A stretch of 30,433 nt of DNA, taken from positions 1 through 30,433 of IMG/VR virus record IMGVR_UViG_3300032288_001757; one strand, given 5' to 3'. The notes below the pieces were generated by a model. That model was not told the origin of the DNA, searched no databases, and worked only from the letters and a program-made list of their open reading frames with translations. Both the position numbers and the translations under genes were made by a program. Positions within the stretch are counted from its first letter, which is position 1; the number at the start of each line of letters is the position of its first letter. This stretch comes from a virus. Shown here one piece after another: positions 5,333-13,393 of the stretch.

Positions 5333-6297
5333 AAATATAACTTTCTATAAGCATCTTCTAAACTACCTTTCCATTTCCATTGATACATTTTAATATAAAT
5401 ATTCCATGTATCGAGATCACCAAATAATGCATGAGCTTCAGCAATAGAACGACCAGGCACTATTTCAGGAAAGCAAGTAAATATTTCAGGATTTTTAATG
5501 TCGGGTAATACGCGTTTAAATATTATATGATCGCCCATACCGCCATTTAATATCACAATAGTTTTATCACTATAATTAATTAAATTATTAAATACAGTTT
5601 CATCTTGGCCATAAAGAATCTGATTGGTTTCACTTCTAATACCACCATTAGGATTTTTAAAATGCCAAGTATTAGCATTAGGAACGGCTAAAATTTTATA
5701 GCCTTTTTTAAATAGCCCATAAGTAAATAAAGTTTCTTCTCTATGTGCTACTCTTGAAAGTCCTAAATGATAATTATGCACGCCAGCACGATAAAGAAAA
5801 GAACAATGAAGATGCTCAACTTCTTTGACCTTATCAATAAATGACCATTGAATATTAGGCTCTCTATTAATAAGTTCTATTTTACCTGTCGGCTTTATCG
5901 CTTCCTGTTTAATGGGCGGCGTTAAAATTGCACCGCCTATTGCGCCTACATTTTTATGAGTATAATTAAAAAGATTTTGTAAAACATTAGGTTCAGGAAT
6001 AGCATCATCATCAACGCGCCACACCCAATCATAGCCCATTGTATTAGCCATTTGATGTATATAATGCTGACCTTTTTTATGCGCATAAACCCATTCCCAT
6101 TTAATGCCTTTGATTGATAGCATTTGAAAAAAATAGCTATACACCAATTCATTTCGCATATCTTGTGGTTCATCATTATCATCAAAAATAACTAACTTAT
6201 CGACCTTTTTTGTTTGATTAATAACGGCATTAAGCGTTAGAGGTAAAGTCGTATGATAACGACCGCGAGTTGCAATTGAGCATAAAACATTAGCCAC
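5329..6297 (-). CDS. GT2 glycosyltransferase fused to a GT9 N-terminal segment
   Basis: A 322-aa protein. Residues 1-240 form a family 2 glycosyltransferase: CSIATRGRY (6-14), KLVIFDDNDEP (34-44) for nucleotide binding, WRVDDDAIPEP (93-103) with the D96-D98 metal site, and AHREETLFTYGL (184-195). From about 245 a different unit begins, IVILNGGMGDHIIFKRVLPD, with the glycine-rich GMGD motif (253-256) that opens GT9 enzymes. It breaks off at the stop, and the rest of the GT9 appears in the next gene. It overlaps the methyltransferase gene by 8 bases. The enzyme is probably cytoplasmic and modifies virion protein or host glycan; the substrate is unknown. Confidence 0.82.
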   Translation of the reverse strand: MANVLCSIATRGRYHTTLPLTLNAVINQTKKVDKLVIFDDNDEPQDMRNELVYSYFFQMLSIKGIKWEWVYAHKKGQHYIHQMANTMGYDWVWRVDDDAIPEPNVLQNLFNYTHKNVGAIGGAILTPPIKQEAIKPTGKIELINREPNIQWSFIDKVKEVEHLHCSFLYRAGVHNYHLGLSRVAHREETLFTYGLFKKGYKILAVPNANTWHFKNPNGGIRSETNQILYGQDETVFNNLINYSDKTIVILNGGMGDHIIFKRVLPDIKNPEIFTCFPEIVPGRSIAEAHALFGDLDTWNIYIKMYQWKWKGSLEDAYRKLYL

Positions 6298-6919
6298 GAT
6301 CCCACCTCATAATCATAAGATTAAATTTATTGTTTTCATTAATTTCAGGTAAAGTTTCTGAAATAAATCCATGCTCATTAATATAATTGTATTGAAAATC
6401 GGGAAAGTGTGATTCGTTTAAGCCATGAAGTTTATGATGCTCACCCCAAAATCCTACAGGCTCATTATGTGGAGTGGTTAATAAAAGGCGTTTACAATGT
6501 TTCTTTAATTTTTGTGCTATTTCTAATCCATTATCAATATGCTCAATTAATTCAAAAGCAATAATAGTGTCATATTGAGCTAAAGGGTAGGTATTGATAT
6601 CAGCGTTTGTAAAAGATGCGTTTAAACCCCATTCCTGTTCGTTTGCAACCTCTATAATAATAGGATCATAATCTAAACCAAGATAATTAATGTCATTTGG
6701 AAGGAATTGTGATCCGTAACCTGTTGAGCAACCTATTTCAAGAATATTTTTACCTAATAGATTGCGGTTAGCCCAAAGATAACGAGTAGCTTCTCTAGGA
6801 AATACGGGATCGCCTTTAAGAAAAACCGCTCGCTCGTAATTATTTGTTAATAAAAATCTATAATAATTTTTATCATGTTGTTTAAAGTATGGTAACGCAT
6901 CTTGTATTGTTTTATCCAT
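6290..6919 (-). CDS. Class I SAM-dependent methyltransferase
   Basis: A 209-aa protein with a Rossmann methyltransferase core. Motif I is ILEIGCSTGYGSQFL (59-73). The acidic residue after strand 2 is D83 (YLGLDYDP). Motif IV-like IIAFELIEHIDNG follows, then LLLTTPHNEP. The acceptor cannot be told from the sequence. Members of this type with a trailing H-x-L-H-x-x-(N/S) helix (HHKLHGLNESHF) occur in glycan and lipid modification clusters. Standing between the fibre genes and two glycosyltransferase genes, it may cap or modify a sugar chain. No DNA methyltransferase motif such as DPPY is present. Confidence 0.85.
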   Translation of the reverse strand: MDKTIQDALPYFKQHDKNYYRFLLTNNYERAVFLKGDPVFPREATRYLWANRNLLGKNILEIGCSTGYGSQFLPNDINYLGLDYDPIIIEVANEQEWGLNASFTNADINTYPLAQYDTIIAFELIEHIDNGLEIAQKLKKHCKRLLLTTPHNEPVGFWGEHHKLHGLNESHFPDFQYNYINEHGFISETLPEINENNKFNLMIMRWDRG

Positions 6920-6930
6920 ATTATTCCATG

Positions 6931-7473
6931 TTATGTTGTTAATTGAGTTCGTTGTTGATAAATAGTATTTTCTGTAATTGTAAAATAACTATCACCTGAA
7001 TTGGCGGCAGTAGTGCCATTAAAAAATAAATCAACACTTCTATTACCACCCATTGAGCCAATATTTATAATACCAATTTCAACAACAAGTATATCACCAT
7101 TAACAAAAGATGTTGATGTAGGTGTTACTGAAGCTGTAACGACTGTTTCTGAAGTGCCTAATTCTACTGTAGCTGAAGCCTGCCCCAATGATGCACTTAA
7201 TGATCCAGCACTATATTTATAAATACGCATGCCTAAAGAAGCGTTTGCTTGTGCATTAGATTCTTGACCTCTTAAATTAAAAGATACCGAACCTGATAAA
7301 GTAAATGTCAATAGAGGTTTTGTGGCCCAATAACCTAAACTAATCCAAGTGCCACTTGCAATTGTAGTTCCTGAAGTAGTTGTAACACCCGTTCCTCTTT
7401 CAAGAGTTAAAACTCTATTTATTGTAGAAGATATACCTATATTTTTATTAGTTAAATAATATACAGTTGCCAT
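6931..7473 (-). CDS. Beta-rich virion/fibre-associated protein
   Basis: A 180-aa protein dominated by Ser, Thr, Gly and Val in alternating patterns (FTLSGSVSFNLRGQESNAQA, TVELGTSETVVTASVTPTS), as in jelly-roll or Ig-like folds. There is no signal peptide. It starts one base from the end of the collagen-like gene, so it is probably made with it. Likely a decoration or fibre-tip protein. The closing segment, SGDSYFTITENTIYQQ, looks like the last strand of a trimeric beta domain. The family is not recognised, so the role is inferred from composition and context. Confidence 0.68.
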   Translation of the reverse strand: MATVYYLTNKNIGISSTINRVLTLERGTGVTTTSGTTIASGTWISLGYWATKPLLTFTLSGSVSFNLRGQESNAQANASLGMRIYKYSAGSLSASLGQASATVELGTSETVVTASVTPTSTSFVNGDILVVEIGIINIGSMGGNRSVDLFFNGTTAANSGDSYFTITENTIYQQRTQLTT

Positions 7474-7474
7474 G

Positions 7475-10400
7475 TTAGAATTCTAATGTAACCGCTAAAG
7501 CTGGCACTGTGCCTGATACCGCAGTTATTTCCAACCAAACAAAAGAACCTGCGGGAATATTAGGATTAGCAAAGCTTGTAGTTGATGTGCCTGTGCTTAT
7601 GCTTGTTGTTGTAATTGCTGACGATGTTACCGCCGTTCCTGCCGCAGATTGATCAGAGCCATATTTAATATTAAATGATACGCTTGGCGTTGCTGATCCC
7701 AATGGAAGCACCGAAACAATTTTAGTTATAGTTCTAGCTAAAGTTGTATAAAATAAAGTAACATCAACATCGGCTGTAGTTGGATAATTTAATAATGATG
7801 ATTTAGGCCCCATTGCACCTACTTGGCCACTAAAACCACTTATACCTGAAAATCCTGATAATCCTTGCGCACCACTAAATCCACTAAATCCTGATACGCC
7901 TGATCCGCTAAATCCTGAATAGCCACTAATACCGCTACCACTAAATCCTGAATAACCGCTAAAGCCCGATTGACCAACATTAATACCAAAATAAGCAACT
8001 GATTGAACAATATCAGTCGTAACACAAGCGCCAATAGTAAATGAAGTGCCATTAGTTGCAGTTACATCACTTGCGGCTAATCTAGCACCATTACGATATA
8101 CATCTAAATAACCAACTGTATATGAAACAGTAAATGTAGTTTGTCCATTGGTTGGAGTAAAATCAGTAACAGTTCTAGTAGTTGATGTAGCATTAATTCC
8201 GCTATAACCACTGTAACCTGAAAAACCTGAAGTTCCAGCCCCGCTATAACCACTATAACCGCTAATTCCCGAACCTGAATAACCTGAATAGCCACTAATA
8301 CCACTAGCCCCATTCGTTCCATTAGTTCCTGAAAAACCACTAATTCCTGAAGCGCCCTGCGCTCCACTAAATCCGCTAATTCCTGAAACACCTTGTGCGC
8401 CACTAAATCCACTAATACCACTAAACCCTGAAATTCCTGATTGGCCTGCAATTCCAATATTCCAAGATGCAATAGTGCCTGATCCGCCAGTTGTATCCAC
8501 ATTGACTGTAAATGATGTCGTTGTATAAGCTGTAATTGCGCCTTCCATAAAATTAGATGGTGTTGCTGAAGATGCAACTCTTACTCGCAATCCAACCGCA
8601 AAAGCATTTGTGCCTTGTGATTGATTTACAGTAAATACTTTTGAACCTGTGCCAATAGTTGTTGAAGTTGTAGAAGTTAATCCAGCATAACCTAATCCAC
8701 TAAATCCTGATATGCCACTAGCACCACTAAACCCACTTATACCTGAAGCGCCTACAGCACCACTAAACCCACTTATACCTGAAGCTCCACTAAATCCACT
8801 AATACCACTTGCGCCATTCGTTCCATTCGTTCCTGAAATACCTGACCATCCACTAAAACCACTAATACCTGAAGCGCCTTGCGCACCACTAAACCCACTT
8901 ATACCTGAAGCTCCACTAAATCCACTAATACCTGAAGCGCCTTGCGCACCACTAAAACCACTAATACCTGACGCACCATTGATACCACTATAACCCGATA
9001 AACCTTGTGCGCCTGAATATCCACTATAACCACTTATACCGCTCGCACCTACAGCACCCGAATATCCACTAAACCCACTTATACCACTAGCGCCATTTGC
9101 GCCATTTATGCCTGAATAACCTGAATACCCACTTATGCCACTAGCGCCTACAGCACCGCTATAACCACTATAACCACTTATTCCACTAGCTCCATTAGTG
9201 CCACTAAAACCTGATATACCTGACGCACCATTGATACCGCTAAATCCTGACAATCCTTGAGCGCCTGAATATCCTGAATATCCTGACAATCCACTAACGC
9301 CTTGTGCGCCAGTAGCTCCACTATATCCGCTAAAACCACTTAAACCTTGCGCACCACTAAATCCTGATAAGCCACTAATGCCTTGCGCGCCACTATATCC
9401 GCTGTAACCGCTAATTCCTGACGCACCATTAGCACCGCTAAATCCGCTAATACCACTTGCACCATTAATGCCACTGTAACCTGATAAACCTTGTGCGCCA
9501 CTATAACCTGAATAGCCTGATATTCCTGATCCTGAATAGCCTGAATATCCACTTATACCTGAAGCTCCATTAGCTCCATTAATTCCTGAATATCCACTAT
9601 AACCACTAATGCCGCTTCCACTGTAACCTGAATATCCTGATATGCCACTAGCACCATTAGCTCCACTATATCCACTAATTCCACTAGCGCCATTAATACC
9701 GCTAAATCCTGATAACCCTTGTTGGCCTGAATATCCTGAATATCCACTATAGCCACTAATGCCAGCAATACCTTGAGCGCCACTATAACCACTTAATCCA
9801 CTAGCTCCTTGCGCGCCACTAAAGCCACTATAGCCTGAAAAGCCGCTATAGCCACTAAATCCTGACACACCATTAACAAGCGCAAAAACTAAATCATGGT
9901 TATTAGAAAAGCCTGTAGTTCCTGTGCCTACACTTGCAATTAAAGTTACAGGATATTCCCAATAAGAAGTAGAAGTGCCTGGATTATAATGAATAGGCGT
10001 GCCATTGATTTCCCAAGTTTGAGAATTAGCACTTGAAGTTTGATCTTGAATAATAAATTGTTCGGTTTGTTTTAATAACGCTAAATAAATATCAATATCA
10101 TCATTAGTTCTAGTAAAATGCGAAACAAAAATTGCAGTTGCACTTATTTGAGTTGCATTATTCCAAGATAAATAACCATTGCCTGGATAACCTGAAATGG
10201 ATGTTGTATTTGCATCATATTCAAAAAAGCTAGATGAAGCTCCAGGCGTGCCGCTATAACCACTAAATCCTGAATAACCTGATATGCCTGATGCGCCAAC
10301 TTGTCCGCTATATCCGCTAATGCCGCTAAAGCCACTAAAGCCACTTAAACCTGATGCGCCAACTTGTCCGCTAAAACCACTATAGCCTGATATACCGCTT

Positions 10401-11437
10401 GCACCATTTTGACCTGAATATCCACTAGCTCCATTAATACCGCTGTAACCACTAAATCCACTAATACCACTACCTGAATATCCTGAATAACCTGAATAGC
10501 CTGATATTCCTGACGCTCCGTTTGTGCCGTTAATGCCGCTATATCCACTATATCCTGAAATACCACTAGCGCCAGTAGCGCCCACTGCGCCGCTGTATCC
10601 TGATATTCCACTCCATCCTGAAATGCCACTAGCGCCATTTTGACCACTATATCCACTTAATCCATTTATACCTGAATAACCGCTTATGCCTTGTTGGCCG
10701 CTAAATCCACTATATCCACTAATTCCGCTTGCGCCTGTAGCACCGCTATAACCCGAAAGTCCACTAGCTCCATTAATTCCACTATAGCCACTAAATCCTG
10801 ATTGGCCAATTTGACCTGAATATCCACTGTAACCTGATATGCCACTACCTGAATATCCTGATATACCTGAATAACCTGAATAACCTGAATAACCGCTTAT
10901 ACCTGATCCTGAATAGCCTGATATGCCGCTATAACCTGAAAAACCACTTTGACCATTTATACCTGAATAGCCTGATATACCGCTATATCCGCTAATGCCA
11001 CTAAATCCACTTTGACCTTGTTGTCCACTATAACCGCTATAGCCTGATACTCCGCTACCACTATAGCCTGATTGTCCTTGAGCGCCGCTGTATCCTGAAT
11101 ATCCCGAATAACCTGAAATGCCTAATCCTGAAAATCCGCTTATACCTGAAAATCCACTTATTCCACTATAACCTGAAATACCTGAATAACCACTATATCC
11201 TGATTGACCACTTAAACCACTTGTGCCAATGCCACTATAACCACTAAATCCGCTGTAGCCCGAATATCCTGATAGTCCTGAAGCGCCTGTTACACCGCGA
11301 TCAACAACGACTGTCGTTGTAGGTGTAGGCGTTACTTCAACATTAAGCGTAGTGCCTTGAGATAGTGTTACATCGGTTGAATTAACTGATACGGCTACCT
11401 CATTTGATGGTGCTGGAGTGATTGATAATGTAGCCAT
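7475..11437 (-). CDS. Giant collagen-like fibre protein (Gly-X-Ser repeats)
   Basis: A 1320-aa protein. After a short beta-rich N-terminus (1-47) it consists of Gly-X-Y triplets, mostly G-Y-S, G-F-S, G-I-S and G-A-S, at about 48-395, 525-913, 1000-1080 and 1156-1208. Three non-collagen domains interrupt them (about 396-525, 913-1000, 1080-1156) and a beta-rich domain closes the protein (1209-1320). Proline is almost absent, so any triple helix would not rely on hydroxyproline. It probably forms trimeric flexible fibres on the virion, like other phage collagen-like proteins. The second interruption domain and the C-terminal domain are Thr/Ser-rich sandwiches. Repeat number is expected to vary between relatives. 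Confidence 0.88.
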   Translation of the reverse strand: MATLSITPAPSNEVAVSVNSTDVTLSQGTTLNVEVTPTPTTTVVVDRGVTGASGLSGYSGYSGFSGYSGIGTSGLSGQSGYSGYSGISGYSGISGFSGISGFSGLGISGYSGYSGYSGAQGQSGYSGSGVSGYSGYSGQQGQSGFSGISGYSGISGYSGINGQSGFSGYSGISGYSGSGISGYSGYSGYSGISGYSGSGISGYSGYSGQIGQSGFSGYSGINGASGLSGYSGATGASGISGYSGFSGQQGISGYSGINGLSGYSGQNGASGISGWSGISGYSGAVGATGASGISGYSGYSGINGTNGASGISGYSGYSGYSGSGISGFSGYSGINGASGYSGQNGASGISGYSGFSGQVGASGLSGFSGFSGISGYSGQVGASGISGYSGFSGYSGTPGASSSFFEYDANTTSISGYPGNGYLSWNNATQISATAIFVSHFTRTNDDIDIYLALLKQTEQFIIQDQTSSANSQTWEINGTPIHYNPGTSTSYWEYPVTLIASVGTGTTGFSNNHDLVFALVNGVSGFSGYSGFSGYSGFSGAQGASGLSGYSGAQGIAGISGYSGYSGYSGQQGLSGFSGINGASGISGYSGANGASGISGYSGYSGSGISGYSGYSGINGANGASGISGYSGYSGSGISGYSGYSGAQGLSGYSGINGASGISGFSGANGASGISGYSGYSGAQGISGLSGFSGAQGLSGFSGYSGATGAQGVSGLSGYSGYSGAQGLSGFSGINGASGISGFSGTNGASGISGYSGYSGAVGASGISGYSGYSGINGANGASGISGFSGYSGAVGASGISGYSGYSGAQGLSGYSGINGASGISGFSGAQGASGISGFSGASGISGFSGAQGASGISGFSGWSGISGTNGTNGASGISGFSGASGISGFSGAVGASGISGFSGASGISGFSGLGYAGLTSTTSTTIGTGSKVFTVNQSQGTNAFAVGLRVRVASSATPSNFMEGAITAYTTTSFTVNVDTTGGSGTIASWNIGIAGQSGISGFSGISGFSGAQGVSGISGFSGAQGASGISGFSGTNGTNGASGISGYSGYSGSGISGYSGYSGAGTSGFSGYSGYSGINATSTTRTVTDFTPTNGQTTFTVSYTVGYLDVYRNGARLAASDVTATNGTSFTIGACVTTDIVQSVAYFGINVGQSGFSGYSGFSGSGISGYSGFSGSGVSGFSGFSGAQGLSGFSGISGFSGQVGAMGPKSSLLNYPTTADVDVTLFYTTLARTITKIVSVLPLGSATPSVSFNIKYGSDQSAAGTAVTSSAITTTSISTGTSTTSFANPNIPAGSFVWLEITAVSGTVPALAVTLEF
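7815..11310 (-). repeat. Collagen-coding short repeat tracts
   Basis: DNA tracts of 9-bp units encoding G-(Y/F/I/A)-S triplets lie at about 10250-11310, 8700-9865, 8205-8440 and 7815-7970, with larger repeated blocks coding for NGASGISGYSG and AQGASGISGFSG. Synonymous Gly and Ser codons alternate, so long exact repeats are limited. Recombination between units could change fibre length. Confidence 0.85.
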
Positions 11438-11438
11438 A

Positions 11439-11918
11439 TTAATTTATTACGCCATCTGAACGAACCAAGAATAATAAGAATATGATTGAATCCTGCGCTG
11501 GCGTTGATCCAACGGCAGGGAATGATATTTTAATACGACCTGAAAAACCTACGCAATTTTCAGCATTAATATCTAATTGCGGATCGGATGCTATAACACC
11601 CCATGATCCTTCATCAATCACTAAAGTAAATGTGCCTGCGGCATCATCTCGATTGGTAATAGTAAGAGGAACGGCTGAAGGCGGCGGAGTATAGTCTGCA
11701 ATATCAAAAGTAAGGCCATAACGACTATCGCGAATATTGCTTACTTGTCTACGAATAATAGAAGCTGAAATAGTAGCGCCTGTTAAATCAACAGGAAGAT
11801 CATTGGAAGTGAATACAAGATTCCAATAAGTTTGTTGATTATAAACTAACTCACCAGCAATAATTGGATTGTCAAAACCGCTTACTTGCGCAAGGGTATT
11901 TTTGTTAAAGATAGCCAT
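11439..11918 (-). CDS. Putative tail/baseplate appendage protein
   Basis: A 159-aa protein. The stretch AGELVYNQQTYWNLVFTSND (21-40), VDLTGATISASIIRR and the later GTFTLVIDEG and GRIKISF segments give an Ig-like beta-sandwich appearance, resembling N-terminal domains of phage appendage or upper-baseplate proteins that anchor fibres. It has a good GAGGAAAAC ribosome site. It directly precedes the collagen-like gene (1 base apart), so it may be the adaptor by which that fibre is attached. No enzyme motif is seen. Family assignment is tentative. Confidence 0.62.
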   Translation of the reverse strand: MAIFNKNTLAQVSGFDNPIIAGELVYNQQTYWNLVFTSNDLPVDLTGATISASIIRRQVSNIRDSRYGLTFDIADYTPPPSAVPLTITNRDDAAGTFTLVIDEGSWGVIASDPQLDINAENCVGFSGRIKISFPAVGSTPAQDSIIFLLFLVRSDGVIN

Positions 11919-11940
11919 GTTTTCCTCACTAGGTTAATAA

Positions 11941-12000
11941 CGCGCCTATATGCTTACAGAGCGCGGATGGTCTTATCTTATTAATGGTTTATTTTACCAT
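11941..12000. other. Intergenic gap with two small hairpins
   Basis: The 84-base gap between the oxygenase and appendage genes holds two inverted repeats: CGCGC/GCGCG (11941-11945 and 11961-11965) and ATGGT/ACCAT (11984-11988 and 11996-12000). Neither is followed by a T-run on the minus strand, so they are poor terminators. They may be processing or attenuation points before the fibre genes. Confidence 0.3.
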
Positions 12001-12002
12001 AA

Positions 12003-13145
12003 CTATTTAAAATAATCACCAACCATCCATGTAACAATAGAATATCTTATACCTTTTGTTACAGGCTCAACCCCATGTGGCATAAATGATGGGAATACTA
12101 TAACTGTGCCAGGTGTTTGTTGAGGATATAATCTTTGATGGCTATTTTGTATATAAAATTTACCGCCTTCAAAATCATCATTTAAAAATGCTAATACAGT
12201 TAATTTTCTAGTTTCGTTTGAATGTTGATGAAAAGTATCAACATGAGTTTCATATTTGCCATGTATGTCATACATTAAAAATTCTGATTGATTTGAATGC
12301 GTAATATGATATTGCCATACTTGATGATTAACTTGTAAGCCAATAGCAGTTAATGTAGCACCTATGCCTGCAAATATAGGTAATTGTAATCTTTGAACAT
12401 TACGAATATCTAAATTTATATTTTTTTCTAAATCTCGACCATTACCAATAAAAGGAAGTTCTTTTTCTACTTCAGGTTTTGCATATTCCTCAATGAGTTT
12501 TTTACAAAACCCTTCAGAAATTGCATTATCAACTTTATAACAATCATCAAAATTTTGATTTTGAATAGTTTTGCTTAATCCTAATGATTCTCGTTTATCA
12601 TATTTCCATTCAGCATAAGGGCCATTTTGATCTACATAATGCAAAAATACTTGAGCTTGCCATTGTCCTTCAATATAAGGTTCTCGCCAATGCCATTTAT
12701 CGCAACCGCGATACATAACGGCATCGCCAATTTCCATATCTATTTTACTTACATTAACTGTTTTATCTTCATTATCGCCCATATAAATAGGCCATATATC
12801 ACCTTTAAAACCTAATGTAATTGTGGCAGATATTTCACAAGCTGGTCTATCTCTATGATTTTTTAATTCCTCGCCTTGTTGATTATAAAGACGAGCATAA
12901 GAATAAGTAGGATATAATTTTAAACCTGATTGTTGCTCAAAATAAGGAAGCATAGCTTCAAGTAAATTATCAAATATTTGAGCGCCATGCACCGCTTCAG
13001 ATAATGGGCATTGCTTATCTTTTATTGTCTTTTTTAATTTTACTAATTCTTTTAATTCATTAGTTAATATTTCACAATATTGTTTATCAAGTGAATTTTT
13101 AAGATAAACATATCCATCATTTTTAAAATTTTCTTGTATTGTCAT
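12003..13145 (-). CDS. Tandem double 2-oxoglutarate/Fe(II) oxygenase
   Basis: A 380-aa protein with two double-stranded beta-helix oxygenase domains. The first has NHRDRP with H97 and D99, then KWHWREP with H152 and R154. The second has THVDTFH with H301 and D303, then MPHGVEP with H357 and R367 (GIRYS). Each set gives a plausible H-x-D...H iron triad with an arginine for 2-oxoglutarate. The second domain is of the prolyl-4-hydroxylase type (ND-D-FEGGKF, GTVIVFPSFMPHGV). Such enzymes are common in phages of aquatic bacteria, with unproven substrates. It is placed between two fibre genes. It could hydroxylate a virion protein or alter host metabolism. Confidence 0.88.
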   Translation of the reverse strand: MTIQENFKNDGYVYLKNSLDKQYCEILTNELKELVKLKKTIKDKQCPLSEAVHGAQIFDNLLEAMLPYFEQQSGLKLYPTYSYARLYNQQGEELKNHRDRPACEISATITLGFKGDIWPIYMGDNEDKTVNVSKIDMEIGDAVMYRGCDKWHWREPYIEGQWQAQVFLHYVDQNGPYAEWKYDKRESLGLSKTIQNQNFDDCYKVDNAISEGFCKKLIEEYAKPEVEKELPFIGNGRDLEKNINLDIRNVQRLQLPIFAGIGATLTAIGLQVNHQVWQYHITHSNQSEFLMYDIHGKYETHVDTFHQHSNETRKLTVLAFLNDDFEGGKFYIQNSHQRLYPQQTPGTVIVFPSFMPHGVEPVTKGIRYSIVTWMVGDYFK

Positions 13146-13159
13146 ATCATATCCTTTTT

Positions 13160-13378
13160 TTATGGCGTTACATCAATAGAAGGCTCTGTAGGTGTTAATT
13201 TAATTGTGCCATCATTATCAAAATAATAAATATCTGGTATTACATTATCTTCACAAGGTATCCAATATAAAGGTAAAGATACTTCAAAAGTTTGATTTTC
13301 TACTTGAGCAATTCTTTCCCCTATTTCTTGATTTTCAAAGTAAACTTTTTGAATAGGGCATATTAAAGCATTTTTCAT
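13160..13378 (-). CDS. Small phage protein, hypothetical
   Basis: A 72-aa protein with MKNALICPIQKVYF, ERIAQVENQTFEVSLPLYW and PDIYYFDNDGTIKLTP. The order IAQVE-(x)n-TFEV-(x)3-LYW-(x)2-C-(x)n-YYFD resembles a small protein found near tail-fibre genes of many aquatic phages. It is probably a compact beta structure. It lies 14 bases from the oxygenase gene and 15 from the glycine-rich fibre gene. The function is unknown. Confidence 0.75.
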   Translation of the reverse strand: MKNALICPIQKVYFENQEIGERIAQVENQTFEVSLPLYWIPCEDNVIPDIYYFDNDGTIKLTPTEPSIDVTP

Positions 13379-13393
13379 ATTTTTTCCTTTTTG

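Noticed and set aside
8712-8993. A plus-strand frame with PLNPLIPEAP repeats.
   Set aside because: It is the antisense reading of the collagen-coding tract; repeated DNA gives long open shadow frames. No start signal supports it.
7815-11310. CRISPR-like regular repeats.
   Set aside because: Units are 9 bp, in frame, without unique spacers, and encode Gly-X-Ser triplets.
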